Part shown: one piece after another, positions 1 through 12,335 of the stretch | How positions within the stretch are numbered: position 1 is the stretch's first letter | Layout: every line of letters starts with the position of its first letter | Assembly: GCA_905182345.1 (NCBI GenBank) | Contig: CAJJBG010000014.1 | Span: forward strand, 1-46,330 | Direction: 5' to 3' | Length of the DNA stretch: 46,330 nt | Source: Pelagibacteraceae bacterium AG-422-B15 | GTDB lineage: Bacteria; Pseudomonadota; Alphaproteobacteria; Pelagibacterales; AG-422-B15 | Made by a program: the position numbers and the translations under genes | The notes under the pieces: generated by a model | Databases searched by the model: none | Seen by the model: only the letters and a program-made list of their open reading frames with translations | What the model was told of the DNA's origin: nothing

Positions 1-1
1 T

Positions 2-346
2 AGAAGTAAAAGTTTTGGAGGTAGGAGCGAAGGTTTTAAGAAACCATTTAAGAAAAGATCATTTGGAGACTCTGATTCAAAAGAAGGTAGTTTTAAGAAA
101 CCATTTAAGAAAAGATCATTTGGAGACTCTGATTCAAAAGAAGGTAGTTTTAAGAAACCATTTAAGAAAAGATCATTTGGAGACTCTGATTCAAAAGAAG
201 GTGGTTTTAAGAAACCATTTAAGAAAAAAACTGAAGGAAGATCTGAGGGATTTTATAGCTCTTCAAAGAAGAAATCATTTTCAGGCAAAAAGAGTTTTGC
301 AAGTTCGAGCAAAGGAATGTTTAAAAAATCTAAGAGCAGAGATTAA
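2..346 (+). CDS. C-terminal basic repeat tail of a DEAD-box RNA helicase-like protein (5' truncated by window edge)
   Basis: Frame +2 is open from the window start to TAA at 344-346. It encodes RSKSFGGRSEGFKKPFKKRSFGDSDSKEGSFKKPFKKRSFGDSDSKEG...SKSRD*, a Lys/Arg/Gly/Ser/Phe-rich tail typical of RhlE/DeaD-type helicases. The helicase core is not in the window, so the family is inferred. Confidence 0.6.
   Translation, partial: RSKSFGGRSEGFKKPFKKRSFGDSDSKEGSFKKPFKKRSFGDSDSKEGSFKKPFKKRSFGDSDSKEGGFKKPFKKKTEGRSEGFYSSSKKKSFSGKKSFASSSKGMFKKSKSRD
32..226 (+). repeat. In-frame tandem repeat: one 54-nt and two 57-nt units plus a partial unit (GSFKKPFKKRSFGDSDSKE)
   Basis: Near-identical units at 32-85, 86-142 and 143-199, with a partial unit at 200-226 (ggtggttttaagaaaccatttaagaaa). 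Confidence 0.95.
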
Positions 347-460
347 GAGCTTAAGCCGTACCTATATTTAGATAATGGGCTTATTGAATTCAAAAATATT
401 TTTTATAACAGAATATAATCATGTGAGTTAAAGGATGCTTTAAGACCTTATTCATAAACT

Positions 461-853
461 TTATTTTTTAGTAAAATTTTCAATCATTTGTTGCATCATT
501 TTGTGAATTATATTGACACCCTGTAGGGGTCTTATAAAAACTTTAAATTCAATAATCATTCCTTCCTCATTCCAAGTAATTAAATCAATGCCATTAATTT
601 CTATGCCTTTAATATTTACTTCAAATTCAAGAGTTGCATGATTTTCATTTATAATTTCTTTGATATAAGTGAAAGACTTGTTATTAAAAACTTGAGATGC
701 TGCCATTAAGTAAAGCAATGTTAAGCTCTTTCCTTTTTGTGGAGTAAAAACTACTGGGGAATAGAAGACTACATCTTCAGCAAGAATAGACTTTAATAGG
801 CTGTGATCTTGACTTACCAAGACCTTGTGCCATTTTTCTATTGGGTTATTCAT
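461..853 (-). CDS. SnoaL/NTF2-like fold small protein
   Basis: 130 aa, MNNPIEKWHKVLVSQDHSLLKSILAEDVVFYSPVVF..., typical of the SnoaL/NTF2-like layout. Directly follows xerC. Confidence 0.6.
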   Translation of the reverse strand: MNNPIEKWHKVLVSQDHSLLKSILAEDVVFYSPVVFTPQKGKSLTLLYLMAASQVFNNKSFTYIKEIINENHATLEFEVNIKGIEINGIDLITWNEEGMIIEFKVFIRPLQGVNIIHKMMQQMIENFTKK

Positions 854-1777
854 TCATTTATTTTTAGCCAAAGGATGAGTTTTTGTATAGATGTTTAGTA
901 ACTGTGAATTTTCTACTTTGGTATATCTTTGTGTTGTAGATAAACTACTATGACCTAGTAGCTCTTGAATAGTTCTTAAATCCCCGCCATTTTCAAGCAA
1001 ATGTGTAGCAAATGAGTGTCGTAATGCGTGTGGAGTTGCTGTTTCCGGTAATGATAGTACAACTCGAATTTTTTCTAATGCATATTGAATTATTCTTGGA
1101 CTTAATCTTTTCATTCTTTTGCCCAGAAATAAAGGGTCCTCATTACTGAATTCAAATGGACAAACTTTAATGTAATCAGAAATACTATTTTTTATATAAT
1201 CCATTACAGGTACAATCCGTTCTTTATTACCTTTTCCTTTTATAACTAAATAATCATTCGTTGTCATATCGCAGTAATTTAAGTTTAATGCCTCTGATAT
1301 TCTTAATCCACAACCATAAAGTAATAATAAAATTGTTTGATTGCGTTGACCTATCCATTTTTCATCATCTATATTTTTAGCCTCTTTAATAACTGCAATT
1401 GCGAGATCAGCCATAATAGGACGAGGGAGACTCTTTTTATGCCTAGGGCCTTTCAATGCAATAATTGGTGAGTTATTAATTTTTTTTATTCTTATTAGGT
1501 AGTTAAAAAATGATTTGAGTGAAGATATTTGCCTTCCTATAGACACATTGGAATTACCTAAGTTTTTCTGTTCCGCAAGATATCCCCTAAAGTTTGTATT
1601 TGTGAGATTGCTTAAGTCAACTAAATTTGGGTCGCTACCAAGGTAATTTGTAAGAAAAACAATAAATTTTTTAACATCTCTTTGATATGCAGATAAAGTA
1701 TTTTCACTCAATCCTTTGAGATTTTTTAAATTACCTATCCAATCTAAAAAATCTTTTTTTAATATAAATTCTTCCAC
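854..1777 (-). CDS. xerC: Tyrosine recombinase XerC
   Basis: Tyrosine recombinase catalytic motifs (GCGLRISEAL, HALRHSFATHLLENGGDLRTIQELLGHSSLSTTQRYTKV) and N-terminal SAM-like domain; adjacent to the priA locus. Confidence 0.9.
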   Translation of the reverse strand: MEEFILKKDFLDWIGNLKNLKGLSENTLSAYQRDVKKFIVFLTNYLGSDPNLVDLSNLTNTNFRGYLAEQKNLGNSNVSIGRQISSLKSFFNYLIRIKKINNSPIIALKGPRHKKSLPRPIMADLAIAVIKEAKNIDDEKWIGQRNQTILLLLYGCGLRISEALNLNYCDMTTNDYLVIKGKGNKERIVPVMDYIKNSISDYIKVCPFEFSNEDPLFLGKRMKRLSPRIIQYALEKIRVVLSLPETATPHALRHSFATHLLENGGDLRTIQELLGHSSLSTTQRYTKVENSQLLNIYTKTHPLAKNK

Positions 1778-1788
1778 CTAAGAATAAG

Positions 1789-2445
1789 TTACAAAATTGA
1801 TTGTTTAGTTTCTGCCCAATCTTTAAGAAAAGCATCAAGACCTTTTTTTGTTAATTCGTGATCATACATTTCTAAAAAAACTTTAGGCGGGAGCGTAACA
1901 GTGTCTGCACCAATGATTGCTGATTTTGCTATATGATCCAGGCTCCTTACAGAGGCAACCAAAATTTTAGTATTTAATGCTATATAGTTCGAATAGATAG
2001 ATTTTATATTGCTAATCAAATCTAATCCATTTTCACCAATATCATCTAGCCGACCAATAAAAGGTGATACATATGTTGCTCCAGATTTAGCAGCCAGAAG
2101 AGCCTGATTTGCTGAAAAGCAAAGCGTCACATTCGTCCTTATTTTTTTATTTACTAAGAATACACACGCCTTAAGTCCCTCTAAAGTTAGAGGCAATTTC
2201 ACAACAATATTTTTTGCAATCTTTGATAACTTTAAGCCTTCATTAATCATTCCTTCAGTGTCAATTGCTGTAACTTCTGCGCTTATAGGACCATCAATAA
2301 TTCTAGAAATTTTTTCTAAAACAGAAAAGAAGTCTTGTCCAGATTTTGCCACAAGAGACGGATTGGTAGTAATGCCATCTACTAAGCCTGTTTCACTTAG
2401 ATCTTTTATAACATCTACTTCTGCCGTATCTAAAAAAAAGTCCAT
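1789..2445 (-). CDS. fsa: Transaldolase / fructose-6-phosphate aldolase family
   Basis: MDFFLDTAEVDVIKDLSETGLVDGITTNPSLVAKSG and VKLPLT motifs. The track start at 2511 is over-extended; conserved N-terminus begins at the ATG at 2445. Confidence 0.85.
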   Translation of the reverse strand: MDFFLDTAEVDVIKDLSETGLVDGITTNPSLVAKSGQDFFSVLEKISRIIDGPISAEVTAIDTEGMINEGLKLSKIAKNIVVKLPLTLEGLKACVFLVNKKIRTNVTLCFSANQALLAAKSGATYVSPFIGRLDDIGENGLDLISNIKSIYSNYIALNTKILVASVRSLDHIAKSAIIGADTVTLPPKVFLEMYDHELTKKGLDAFLKDWAETKQSIL

Positions 2446-2501
2446 ACTATTTTGATTTATATTTACTGCTATACTTATAACATGAAACAAAAATATTACA
2501 T

Positions 2502-4499
2502 ATGAATTCATTGCCTAGTATGACCAATTTTGCCAACATTTTAGTTGCATATCCTCTAGATCAAGAGTTCACTTATGCCTTTACTGAAGAGCAACAAATT
2601 AAAATTGGTTCTATAGTATTAGTTTCATTTAGAAGCAAAAAATACTTAGGCGTCGTAAGAAGTATTGGAAAAACTACAAATGTAGATCTTAATAAAATTA
2701 AATCTATTGCCGATGTTTCAAATTATACATTGCCTCAAAAAATACTAAAGTTTTTAGATTGGATTGCCTCTTATAATCTTATTTTTAAAGGTCAGGTCTT
2801 AAAAATGATTTTACCAAAAAGTGACACCTACTTTCTTTTGAAAGATGAGGTTGAGACAAATATCGAGCAAGCTGTGGCTAATCAACTAGAACTTAATGCA
2901 ACACAAAATAAAGCTAAGGTAGAGATAGAAGCTATTATTCAAGATAATGATTATTCAACAATTCTACTTGATGGCATGCCAGGCTCTGGAAAAACAGAAG
3001 TGTACTTTCAATTAATTGAAAAAAATATAGCAAATAAAAAACAATCTTTAATAATGTTTCCAGAAGTATCTTTAACTAATGAGTTTATTAATAGAATTGA
3101 AAAAAGATTCGGATATTCACCAGATATTTGGCATAGTAAAATTACACCCTCAAAAAAGAAAAAAATTATCCATAGAATTTTATCTGGAGACACTAAAATA
3201 TTAGTTGGAACTCGATCTGCTTTATTTTTACCATATAAAAATCTTGGTATGGTTGTAGTTGATGAGGAGCATGACTCTTCTTATAAGCAAGAAGAAAAAG
3301 GGATATATAATGCCAGAGATATGTCGGTTGTAAGAGCTTCAATAGAAAAGTTTACAGTTGTGCTAGTTAGTGCGACACCATCCCTTGAAACTATTTATAA
3401 TATTAATCAAAAAAAATATTTTCATATTAGATTAGAAAATAAATTTTCAAAAACGCCTGAGCCTAAAATTCAGATAATAGATATGAAAAAATCAAAGCTT
3501 AAGAAGAATAATTGGGTATCTGAAGAATTAAAAAAAATTATAAAAAGTAGACTGTCAAAAAAAGAACAGTCACTTCTATTTATCAATAAGAGAGGTTATG
3601 CACCTATGATTATTTGTAAAAGTTGTGGCCATAAATTTACATGTAAAAATTGTTCTAGTTATCTTGTTGAACATTTAAAAGATAAGAAGTTACTATGTCA
3701 TCATTGTGGTTATAAATTAGGCTCATTCAAAATTAAATGCCAGAGTTGTAATAATGAAGATGATTCTTTTGTCGATTATGGAGCAGGTATAGAAAAAATT
3801 TATAATGAAATTGCAAGAGATTTTCCAACTGCACAAATATGTCTTTTTTCTAGCGATCATATAAAATCAAATGATGATCTTAATGATAAAGTTGAAAAAA
3901 TATTTAATAATAAATTTGATATCATCATTGGAACTCAACTTATAACTAAAGGATATCATTTTCCTAATTTAACATGTGTAGGAGTGGTTGATGCCGACAT
4001 GACATTAAGAGGTGGAGATTTACGAGCATCTGAAAAGACCTATCAAATGCTTTATCAGGTAGCAGGTAGGGCAGGAAGAGGAAATATAGCAGGTGATGTT
4101 TATTTGCAAACTTACTTCCCTGAAAACGAAACAATAAAAGATTTAACTAAAATGGATAGAGAGCAATTTTATAAAAAAGAATTAAAAATTAGAATGAATG
4201 CAAATCTCCCTCCAGTTTCAAAAATGGCAGCAATTATCGTTTCAGGTAGTAATATATCTGAAGTACAGCAAGTTTGCTTGAGGTTATCTCAGTCTATGCC
4301 CAAAATAGATAATGTAGATTTTTATGGACCGGCTCCAGCACCACTATCTAGATTAAAGGGTAAACATAGGCTTAGATTCTTAATTCATGAGAAAAAAGGC
4401 AGAAAAATACAAAAAATTATACAGCATTGGCTTGCTAAGGTGCCACGTTCATCAACTGTTTTGATTACAACTGATATTGATCCTCATAACTTCACATAA
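2502..4499 (+). CDS. priA: Primosomal protein N' (replication restart helicase PriA)
   Basis: Walker A (LDGMPGSGKTEVY), DEEHD box, and zinc-binding CKSCGHKFTCKNCSSYL...CHHCGYK...CQSC. Confidence 0.95.
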   Translation: MNSLPSMTNFANILVAYPLDQEFTYAFTEEQQIKIGSIVLVSFRSKKYLGVVRSIGKTTNVDLNKIKSIADVSNYTLPQKILKFLDWIASYNLIFKGQVLKMILPKSDTYFLLKDEVETNIEQAVANQLELNATQNKAKVEIEAIIQDNDYSTILLDGMPGSGKTEVYFQLIEKNIANKKQSLIMFPEVSLTNEFINRIEKRFGYSPDIWHSKITPSKKKKIIHRILSGDTKILVGTRSALFLPYKNLGMVVVDEEHDSSYKQEEKGIYNARDMSVVRASIEKFTVVLVSATPSLETIYNINQKKYFHIRLENKFSKTPEPKIQIIDMKKSKLKKNNWVSEELKKIIKSRLSKKEQSLLFINKRGYAPMIICKSCGHKFTCKNCSSYLVEHLKDKKLLCHHCGYKLGSFKIKCQSCNNEDDSFVDYGAGIEKIYNEIARDFPTAQICLFSSDHIKSNDDLNDKVEKIFNNKFDIIIGTQLITKGYHFPNLTCVGVVDADMTLRGGDLRASEKTYQMLYQVAGRAGRGNIAGDVYLQTYFPENETIKDLTKMDREQFYKKELKIRMNANLPPVSKMAAIIVSGSNISEVQQVCLRLSQSMPKIDNVDFYGPAPAPLSRLKGKHRLRFLIHEKKGRKIQKIIQHWLAKVPRSSTVLITTDIDPHNFT

Positions 4500-4587
4500 A
4501 AAGAGCACTAATGACATTCAAGTGCTTGAAAAATCCTATACTTAATGATACGCAATGACTTTAAAACTAATCAAAAAATAGCGACTA

Positions 4588-5142
4588 ATGTCAAAAATGA
4601 GTCATTCAGCTTCAGCCTCAAGATATGCCAATGCACTATTCCAACTAGCTAAAGAAGCAAAGGTATTAGATAGCATTTCTGTTGATTTGGATAAAATAAT
4701 GGAACTTTTATTAGAGCATAATGAGTTTGCATCCTTTATAAAAAATCCATCTATTAAAAACTTTAACAAGATCAGTTTATTAGACATTATTTCAGATAAA
4801 CTTGAGCTATCTAAGTTAACAAAAGATTTTTTAGGAGTAGTTACAAAAAAAGGACGTATAAGTAACTTAGAAGATATTATTAAAAGTTATAGAGATCTAC
4901 TGGCTGATTTCAATGGAATAAAAAATGCTTACGTTGCTTCGGCAAAAGCATTATCAGAAATTCAAGTCAAATCTATTAAACAAAAACTAAAAGAAAAGTT
5001 CAATTCAGAATTTATTATACACACGCAAACAGATGAAAGTTTGATTGCAGGCTTAAAAGTTCAAATTGGAAGTCAAATGATCGATAGTACAATTAAAAGT
5101 AAATTAAACGCATTAAAAGCTAAAATGAAAGAGGTAGCATAA
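4588..5142 (+). CDS. atpH: F0F1 ATP synthase subunit delta
   Basis: [14 protein letters not shown]-terminus; immediately upstream of atpA. Confidence 0.93.
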   Translation: MSKMSHSASASRYANALFQLAKEAKVLDSISVDLDKIMELLLEHNEFASFIKNPSIKNFNKISLLDIISDKLELSKLTKDFLGVVTKKGRISNLEDIIKSYRDLLADFNGIKNAYVASAKALSEIQVKSIKQKLKEKFNSEFIIHTQTDESLIAGLKVQIGSQMIDSTIKSKLNALKAKMKEVA

Positions 5143-6665
5143 TGGATATTCAACCATCAGAAATATCAAAAATTCTAAAAGAAGAAATTAAAAATTTTGG
5201 ATCAGATTCAGAAATACTGGAAGTCGGGCAGGTTTTATCTGTTGGTGACGGTATTGCAAGAATATATGGATTAGACAATGTGCAAGCTGGAGAAATGGTC
5301 GAATTTAGTAATGGTGTTAAAGGAATGGCATTAAATCTTGAGAGCGATAATGTTGGAGTAGTTTTATTTGGAGGTGATTCTGGCATTAAAGAAGGTGACA
5401 CAGTCAAGAGAACTAATTCAATTGTTGATGTACCTGTAGGTAAAGAATTATTAGGGCGTGTTGTCGATGCATTAGGAAATCCTATTGATGGTAAGGGACC
5501 GATTAATTCTGAGAACAGATCTCGTATCGAGGTAAAAGCTCCAGGAATTATTCCAAGAAAATCTGTTTCTGAGCCAATGCAAACTGGTTTAAAAGCAATC
5601 GATAGCTTAATACCTGTTGGCCGTGGTCAACGTGAGTTAATTATTGGTGATAGACAAACCGGTAAAACTGCAGTTGCAATTGATGCAATTATTAACCAAA
5701 AATCAATTAATGAGTCTCCAGATGAATCAAAAAAACTATACTGTTTCTATGTTGCCATAGGACAAAAGAGATCTACAGTGGCTCAAATTGTAAAAACATT
5801 AGAGGACGCAGGTGCAATGGCATACACAACTGTAATTGCTGCTACTGCCTCTGATCCTGCTCCGCTTCAATTCCTAGCACCTTACGCTGGTTGCTCTATG
5901 GCAGAGTATTTTAGAGATAATGGAATGCATGCTTTAATTGTTTATGATGATTTATCTAAACAGGCTGTAGCATATAGACAAATGTCACTATTACTTAGAA
6001 GACCTCCTGGCCGCGAAGCATTTCCTGGTGATGTATTTTATCTACACAGTAGATTATTGGAGAGAGCTGCAAAGCTAAATGATGAAAATGGTGGTGGATC
6101 TCTAACTGCCCTACCAATCATTGAAACACAAGCTAATGATGTGAGTGCTTTTATACCTACGAATGTTATTAGTATTACAGATGGCCAAATATTCTTAGAA
6201 ACAGAATTATTTAACCAAGGTATCAGGCCTGCTGTTAATGTAGGGCTATCAGTTTCGAGAGTTGGATCAGCTGCCCAAACAAAAGCAATGAAAAAAGTTT
6301 CAGGTTCTATTAAACTTGAGTTAGCACAATATAGAGAAATGGCTGCGTTTGCTCAGTTTGGATCAGACTTAGATGTTTCTACTCAAAACCTACTGAATCG
6401 AGGCTCAAAATTAACTGAACTATTAAAACAAGATCAGTATTCACCCATGACAGTTGCTGAGCAAGTAATTTCAGTTTTTGCTGGAGTAAAAGGATATCTT
6501 GATGACCTCGAGCTAAATCAGATTAAAGATTTTGAGAAAAATTTCTTTATTAAGATTAACTCTTCAAACCCAGAGTTAATTATAAAGATAAATAGCACAG
6601 GGATTTTAGATGATGAGGCTGAAAAAACTTTAATCAGTGCGATAGAGGAGTTTAAAAAAGCTTAA
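5142..6665 (+). CDS. atpA: F0F1 ATP synthase subunit alpha
   Basis: [15 protein letters not shown] Walker [13 protein letters not shown], and conserved alpha-subunit sequence throughout. Confidence 0.98.
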   Translation: MDIQPSEISKILKEEIKNFGSDSEILEVGQVLSVGDGIARIYGLDNVQAGEMVEFSNGVKGMALNLESDNVGVVLFGGDSGIKEGDTVKRTNSIVDVPVGKELLGRVVDALGNPIDGKGPINSENRSRIEVKAPGIIPRKSVSEPMQTGLKAIDSLIPVGRGQRELIIGDRQTGKTAVAIDAIINQKSINESPDESKKLYCFYVAIGQKRSTVAQIVKTLEDAGAMAYTTVIAATASDPAPLQFLAPYAGCSMAEYFRDNGMHALIVYDDLSKQAVAYRQMSLLLRRPPGREAFPGDVFYLHSRLLERAAKLNDENGGGSLTALPIIETQANDVSAFIPTNVISITDGQIFLETELFNQGIRPAVNVGLSVSRVGSAAQTKAMKKVSGSIKLELAQYREMAAFAQFGSDLDVSTQNLLNRGSKLTELLKQDQYSPMTVAEQVISVFAGVKGYLDDLELNQIKDFEKNFFIKINSSNPELIIKINSTGILDDEAEKTLISAIEEFKKA

Positions 6666-6672
6666 TTATCTT

Positions 6673-9002
<2,330 letters not shown>

Positions 9003-9007
9003 TTAAT

Positions 9008-9391
9008 ATGTCAGAAACTTTTAGTATAAAATTAGTTACACCATCTAAAGTTTTTTTAGAAACCTCTGCATCTTTAGTTACAGTTCCTGCAACCGAAGGT
9101 GATATGGGCTTTTTGGCTAATCATGTAAGTTTTATTTCAGCTGTAAAGCCGGGCTTTATATCAATTGTGTTTGAAAATGGTGATGAAAAAAGTGTTTATA
9201 TAAATGAAGGTTTTGTGCAATTTATTGATAATAATTTATTAATTATTGCCGTTGAGTTAACTGAAAAAGAAAATATTAGTTCTAATTTTATTGATACAAA
9301 AATTAATGAGCTAGAGTCTCTGTTAATAGATGACGTTAGCAACATTAAGATTCAAGGTAAAATAGAAAGCTTAAAATCTTTAAGTATTTAA
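9008..9391 (+). CDS. atpC: F0F1 ATP synthase subunit epsilon
   Basis: FSIKLVTPSKVFLE...VPATEGDMGFLANHVSFISAVKPG; follows atpD. Confidence 0.93.
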   Translation: MSETFSIKLVTPSKVFLETSASLVTVPATEGDMGFLANHVSFISAVKPGFISIVFENGDEKSVYINEGFVQFIDNNLLIIAVELTEKENISSNFIDTKINELESLLIDDVSNIKIQGKIESLKSLSI

Positions 9392-9396
9392 TTATT

Positions 9397-9861
9397 TTAA
9401 AGAAATTCAGAAAATTCTTCTAAAGCGCTTTTATAAAGATCTCGTTTAAAAGAAACAATTAATTCCAACATTTCATTTTGATCAGCCCATTTCCAATTTT
9501 TAAATTCGGGATGCTTGGTATGAATATTTATTTCAGTGTCATTTCCAAAAAATTTTATAATAAACCATTGTTGGATTTGACCCTTATATTTCCCCTTCCA
9601 AAGTTTTTTTTGCAGACTAGTAGGAAGATCATATTTATACCAATTTCTGGTTTTACTTAAGATCTCATAGTTAGATGAAATTCCAGTCTCTTCAAAAAGT
9701 TCACGCCTGCATGTCTGTTCTGGTGTTTCATCATTATCTATTCCTCCTTGAGGCATTTGCCAGGCAGATTGGTCTTTATCAAGTCTTTGGCCAATGAATA
9801 TTTTCTTTTCATTATTAATAATCATCATACCAACACCTCTCCTATAGTCTCTAGATACCAT
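9397..9861 (-). CDS. rppH: RNA pyrophosphohydrolase (Nudix)
   Basis: YRRGVGMMIIN; Nudix box GGIDNDETPEQTCRRELFEETGI. Confidence 0.92.
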   Translation of the reverse strand: MVSRDYRRGVGMMIINNEKKIFIGQRLDKDQSAWQMPQGGIDNDETPEQTCRRELFEETGISSNYEILSKTRNWYKYDLPTSLQKKLWKGKYKGQIQQWFIIKFFGNDTEINIHTKHPEFKNWKWADQNEMLELIVSFKRDLYKSALEEFSEFL

Positions 9862-9862
9862 C

Positions 9863-11014
9863 TTAATTAATGATGCTATCTTTTATTAAGAGATCAAGAG
9901 CATAGTCTAGTTGATTATCTGTGTTATCAGCAGGATCAGATTTTTTTGACCTTGTAACTTCTATATCAGGAGTAATTCCAATTTTATGAATAGAATCACC
10001 AGATGGAGTATAATATAAGGCTGTTGTTAATCTGATTGCACTTCGATCATTTAAAGGGAATATAGTTTGTACTGAGCCTTTGCCATAAGACTGCTCTCCC
10101 ACGATTATAGCTCTTTTATGATCTTGTAGGGCTCCAGCTACAATCTCAGATGCTGAAGCTGAACCTCTATTTATAAGTACTATTATGGGTTTACCATTAG
10201 TCATGTCACCTCGTGACGCCTTAAAAGATCCTATATTAGATTTATCTTTACCTTTGGTAGAAACTATTTCTCCAGAAGTTAAAAAATTATCTGTTACTTC
10301 GATAGATTGCCCTAAAAGACCTCCTGGATTATTTCTTAAATCCAACACGAAGCCTATTATTTTATCTTTTCCAATTTCAGTAGTAAGTGCCTTAATTGCT
10401 TTTTTAATTCCACGGTCAGCCTGTTCGCTAAAAGAAATGAGTTTAATATATCCTACATTTCCTTCTTTTCTATACTTCACAGCTTCAACAGTAATAATTG
10501 CTCGTGTTATCGAAATATCAAGTGGCTCTTCTTCATTTTCTCTTGCTATTTTAAGTTTAACTGTGGTTCCAACCAATCCCCTTAATTGATCTACAGCCTC
10601 TGTAAGAGAAAGACCAAATATACTCTCATCATCAATATGTGTAATGTAATCACCAGGTTGTATTCCTGCTTTTGCCCCAGGAGTTCCATCTATAGGAGAA
10701 ATAATTTTTACAAACCCATTTTCCATTGTTACTTCAATTCCCAAGCCACCAAATTTCCCATTTGTCTCTTCTTGCATATCCTTGTAATTATCTAGGTTCA
10801 TGTAGCTAGAGTGAGGATCAAGAGATTGTAGCATGCCATTAATTGCAGCTTCTATTACCTCTTCTTCATTTATTGTCGTAACATAGTTCGAGCGTATTGT
10901 TTGAAATACATCTCCAAAAGTATCTAGTTTTTTATATAAGTTTTCATTGCTTGCATTTAATGAAAAAGAAAAAAGAAAAACAACAAAGAATATAGATAAA
11001 GATAATTTTTTCAT
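9863..11014 (-). CDS. ctpA: Carboxyl-terminal processing protease (S41 family)
   Basis: Signal peptide, PDZ domain, S41 core (VLDLRNNPGGLL, NRGSASASEIVAGALQDHKRAIIVGEQSYGKGSVQ). Confidence 0.93.
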   Translation of the reverse strand: MKKLSLSIFFVVFLFSFSLNASNENLYKKLDTFGDVFQTIRSNYVTTINEEEVIEAAINGMLQSLDPHSSYMNLDNYKDMQEETNGKFGGLGIEVTMENGFVKIISPIDGTPGAKAGIQPGDYITHIDDESIFGLSLTEAVDQLRGLVGTTVKLKIARENEEEPLDISITRAIITVEAVKYRKEGNVGYIKLISFSEQADRGIKKAIKALTTEIGKDKIIGFVLDLRNNPGGLLGQSIEVTDNFLTSGEIVSTKGKDKSNIGSFKASRGDMTNGKPIIVLINRGSASASEIVAGALQDHKRAIIVGEQSYGKGSVQTIFPLNDRSAIRLTTALYYTPSGDSIHKIGITPDIEVTRSKKSDPADNTDNQLDYALDLLIKDSIIN

Positions 11015-11015
11015 A

Positions 11016-11444
11016 TTATATTTTATGATAGGGATGGTTCATCTTAATAGTTGTAGCTCTATAAATTTGTTCTAATAATATTATTGTAGCAAAAGAATGA
11101 GTAAGTGTCATTGGGCTAATTGAAAGAAGTAAGCCAGCTTTTTCTTTTGCCTTATCACTAAATCCAAGTGTGCTACCGATGAAAAAACTTATTTTTTTAT
11201 GTGAGGTGTTAAAGATGAAATCTGCAAATTCAACTGAATTGAGGTATTTACCTTTTTCATCTAGCAACACATTTAAATTTGACTTATCCAATTCTTGATC
11301 CATTTCCTTTATGGTAATTTGTTTAGTGATTATAGGGTCAATAAGCTTTTTTGCAGAACCTTGTATTCTTTCTAGGAAAGTATCAGCCAATATTTTTTCA
11401 GACTTAAATCTTAATTTATCTAAGTATAAGACTTGAATCTTCAT
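11016..11444 (-). CDS. rlmH: 23S rRNA (pseudouridine1915-N3)-methyltransferase RlmH
   Basis: SPOUT-type FFIGSTLGF, LSISPMTLTHSFATIILLEQIYRA, NHPYHK C-terminus. Confidence 0.9.
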   Translation of the reverse strand: MKIQVLYLDKLRFKSEKILADTFLERIQGSAKKLIDPIITKQITIKEMDQELDKSNLNVLLDEKGKYLNSVEFADFIFNTSHKKISFFIGSTLGFSDKAKEKAGLLLSISPMTLTHSFATIILLEQIYRATTIKMNHPYHKI

Positions 11445-11773
11445 TCACTATAAGACTCTAAGTCAACTGACCACATCTTTTCTAGATTATAAAATTCTCG
11501 AACTTCTTTCTTAAAAAGATGAACAATAATATCACCACAATCCATAACAATCCAACCAGTAGATTTATCACCCTCAATATTAGCACCTTTAAATCCAGAG
11601 TTTTTTAAATTTCGATATATAGATTGAGAGAGTGCATTTATATGTCGATTGGAAGTTCCAGTGGCAAAAATCATGTGACTTGCAATAGATGTTTTCTTTG
11701 AAACATCCATAGATAGAATGTGCTCAGCTTTATTAGCTTCTAAATCTGTAATTATACTATGAAGATTGTCCAA
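11441..11773 (-). CDS. rsfS: Ribosomal silencing factor RsfS
   Basis: ATGTSNRHINALS...GWIVMDCGDIIVHLFKKEVREFYNLEKMWS. Confidence 0.93.
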   Translation of the reverse strand: MDNLHSIITDLEANKAEHILSMDVSKKTSIASHMIFATGTSNRHINALSQSIYRNLKNSGFKGANIEGDKSTGWIVMDCGDIIVHLFKKEVREFYNLEKMWSVDLESYSE

Positions 11774-11774
11774 T

Positions 11775-12332
11775 TTATTTTTCTAATCTTAATTCTGTAG
11801 ATGATATGTTTTCTTTAAAGTCTTTAATGAATATCCAGCATGGATTTTTTTTATACAATAGTCCTCTAGAATTATAATTCAATCTATATTTTTCATATTT
11901 TTTGCCTATGTAGCTATCAATTATATGGTTTTCAAAACCAAGTCGGTTAAATACTGCAATTGGCACTTCTTCAAAAATATTTTCATAATCTTTCCATTTA
12001 TCTAAGGATATAAATGAATCGGCACCCATTAAATATATAAAATTATCATGAATATTTTTCTTTTTTATATGTCTTAAGTTATCAATAGCATAAGTAGAAT
12101 TTGTTTCTTCTTCAGTACAAATAAGTTTAATTTTAGTGCCATTGGCAATTAAGGCTGCTTTTTTAATTCTTAGGTCGTAAGGTAAATATTCCTCTTTAGA
12201 TTTTAATGGATTCTGTTTTGTTATTAGCCACCAAACTGAATCTAGATCTAGCAATTCTATAGCCGATAAACTAAGCTTCATGTGACCTAAGTGTGCAGGA
12301 TTAAATGAGCCTCCAAGTATTCCAATTTTCAT
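11775..12332 (-). CDS. nadD: Nicotinate-nucleotide adenylyltransferase
   Basis: GILGGSFNPAHLGHMKLS nucleotidyltransferase motif; MGADSF; STELR near C-terminus. Confidence 0.93.
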   Translation of the reverse strand: MKIGILGGSFNPAHLGHMKLSLSAIELLDLDSVWWLITKQNPLKSKEEYLPYDLRIKKAALIANGTKIKLICTEEETNSTYAIDNLRHIKKKNIHDNFIYLMGADSFISLDKWKDYENIFEEVPIAVFNRLGFENHIIDSYIGKKYEKYRLNYNSRGLLYKKNPCWIFIKDFKENISSTELRLEK

Positions 12333-12335
12333 TTT

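Noticed and set aside
15-371. Track ORF with LRNHLRKDHLETLIQKKV repeats
   Set aside because: Out-of-frame shadow of the +2 frame repeat-containing protein; open only because the repeat length is divisible by 3.
2500-2512. ATGAATTCAT palindrome giving both divergent ORFs an MNS start
   Set aside because: The fsa start on this palindrome is not the conserved one (ATG at 2445 fits better), so the symmetry is likely coincidental apart from the priA start.
4504-4526. AGCACT...AGTGCT hairpin after priA as terminator
   Set aside because: Six-bp stem with an 11-nt loop and no U-tract; too weak to call.
10185-10589. 134-aa plus-strand ORF (and 10586-10795)
   Set aside because: Antisense to ctpA.
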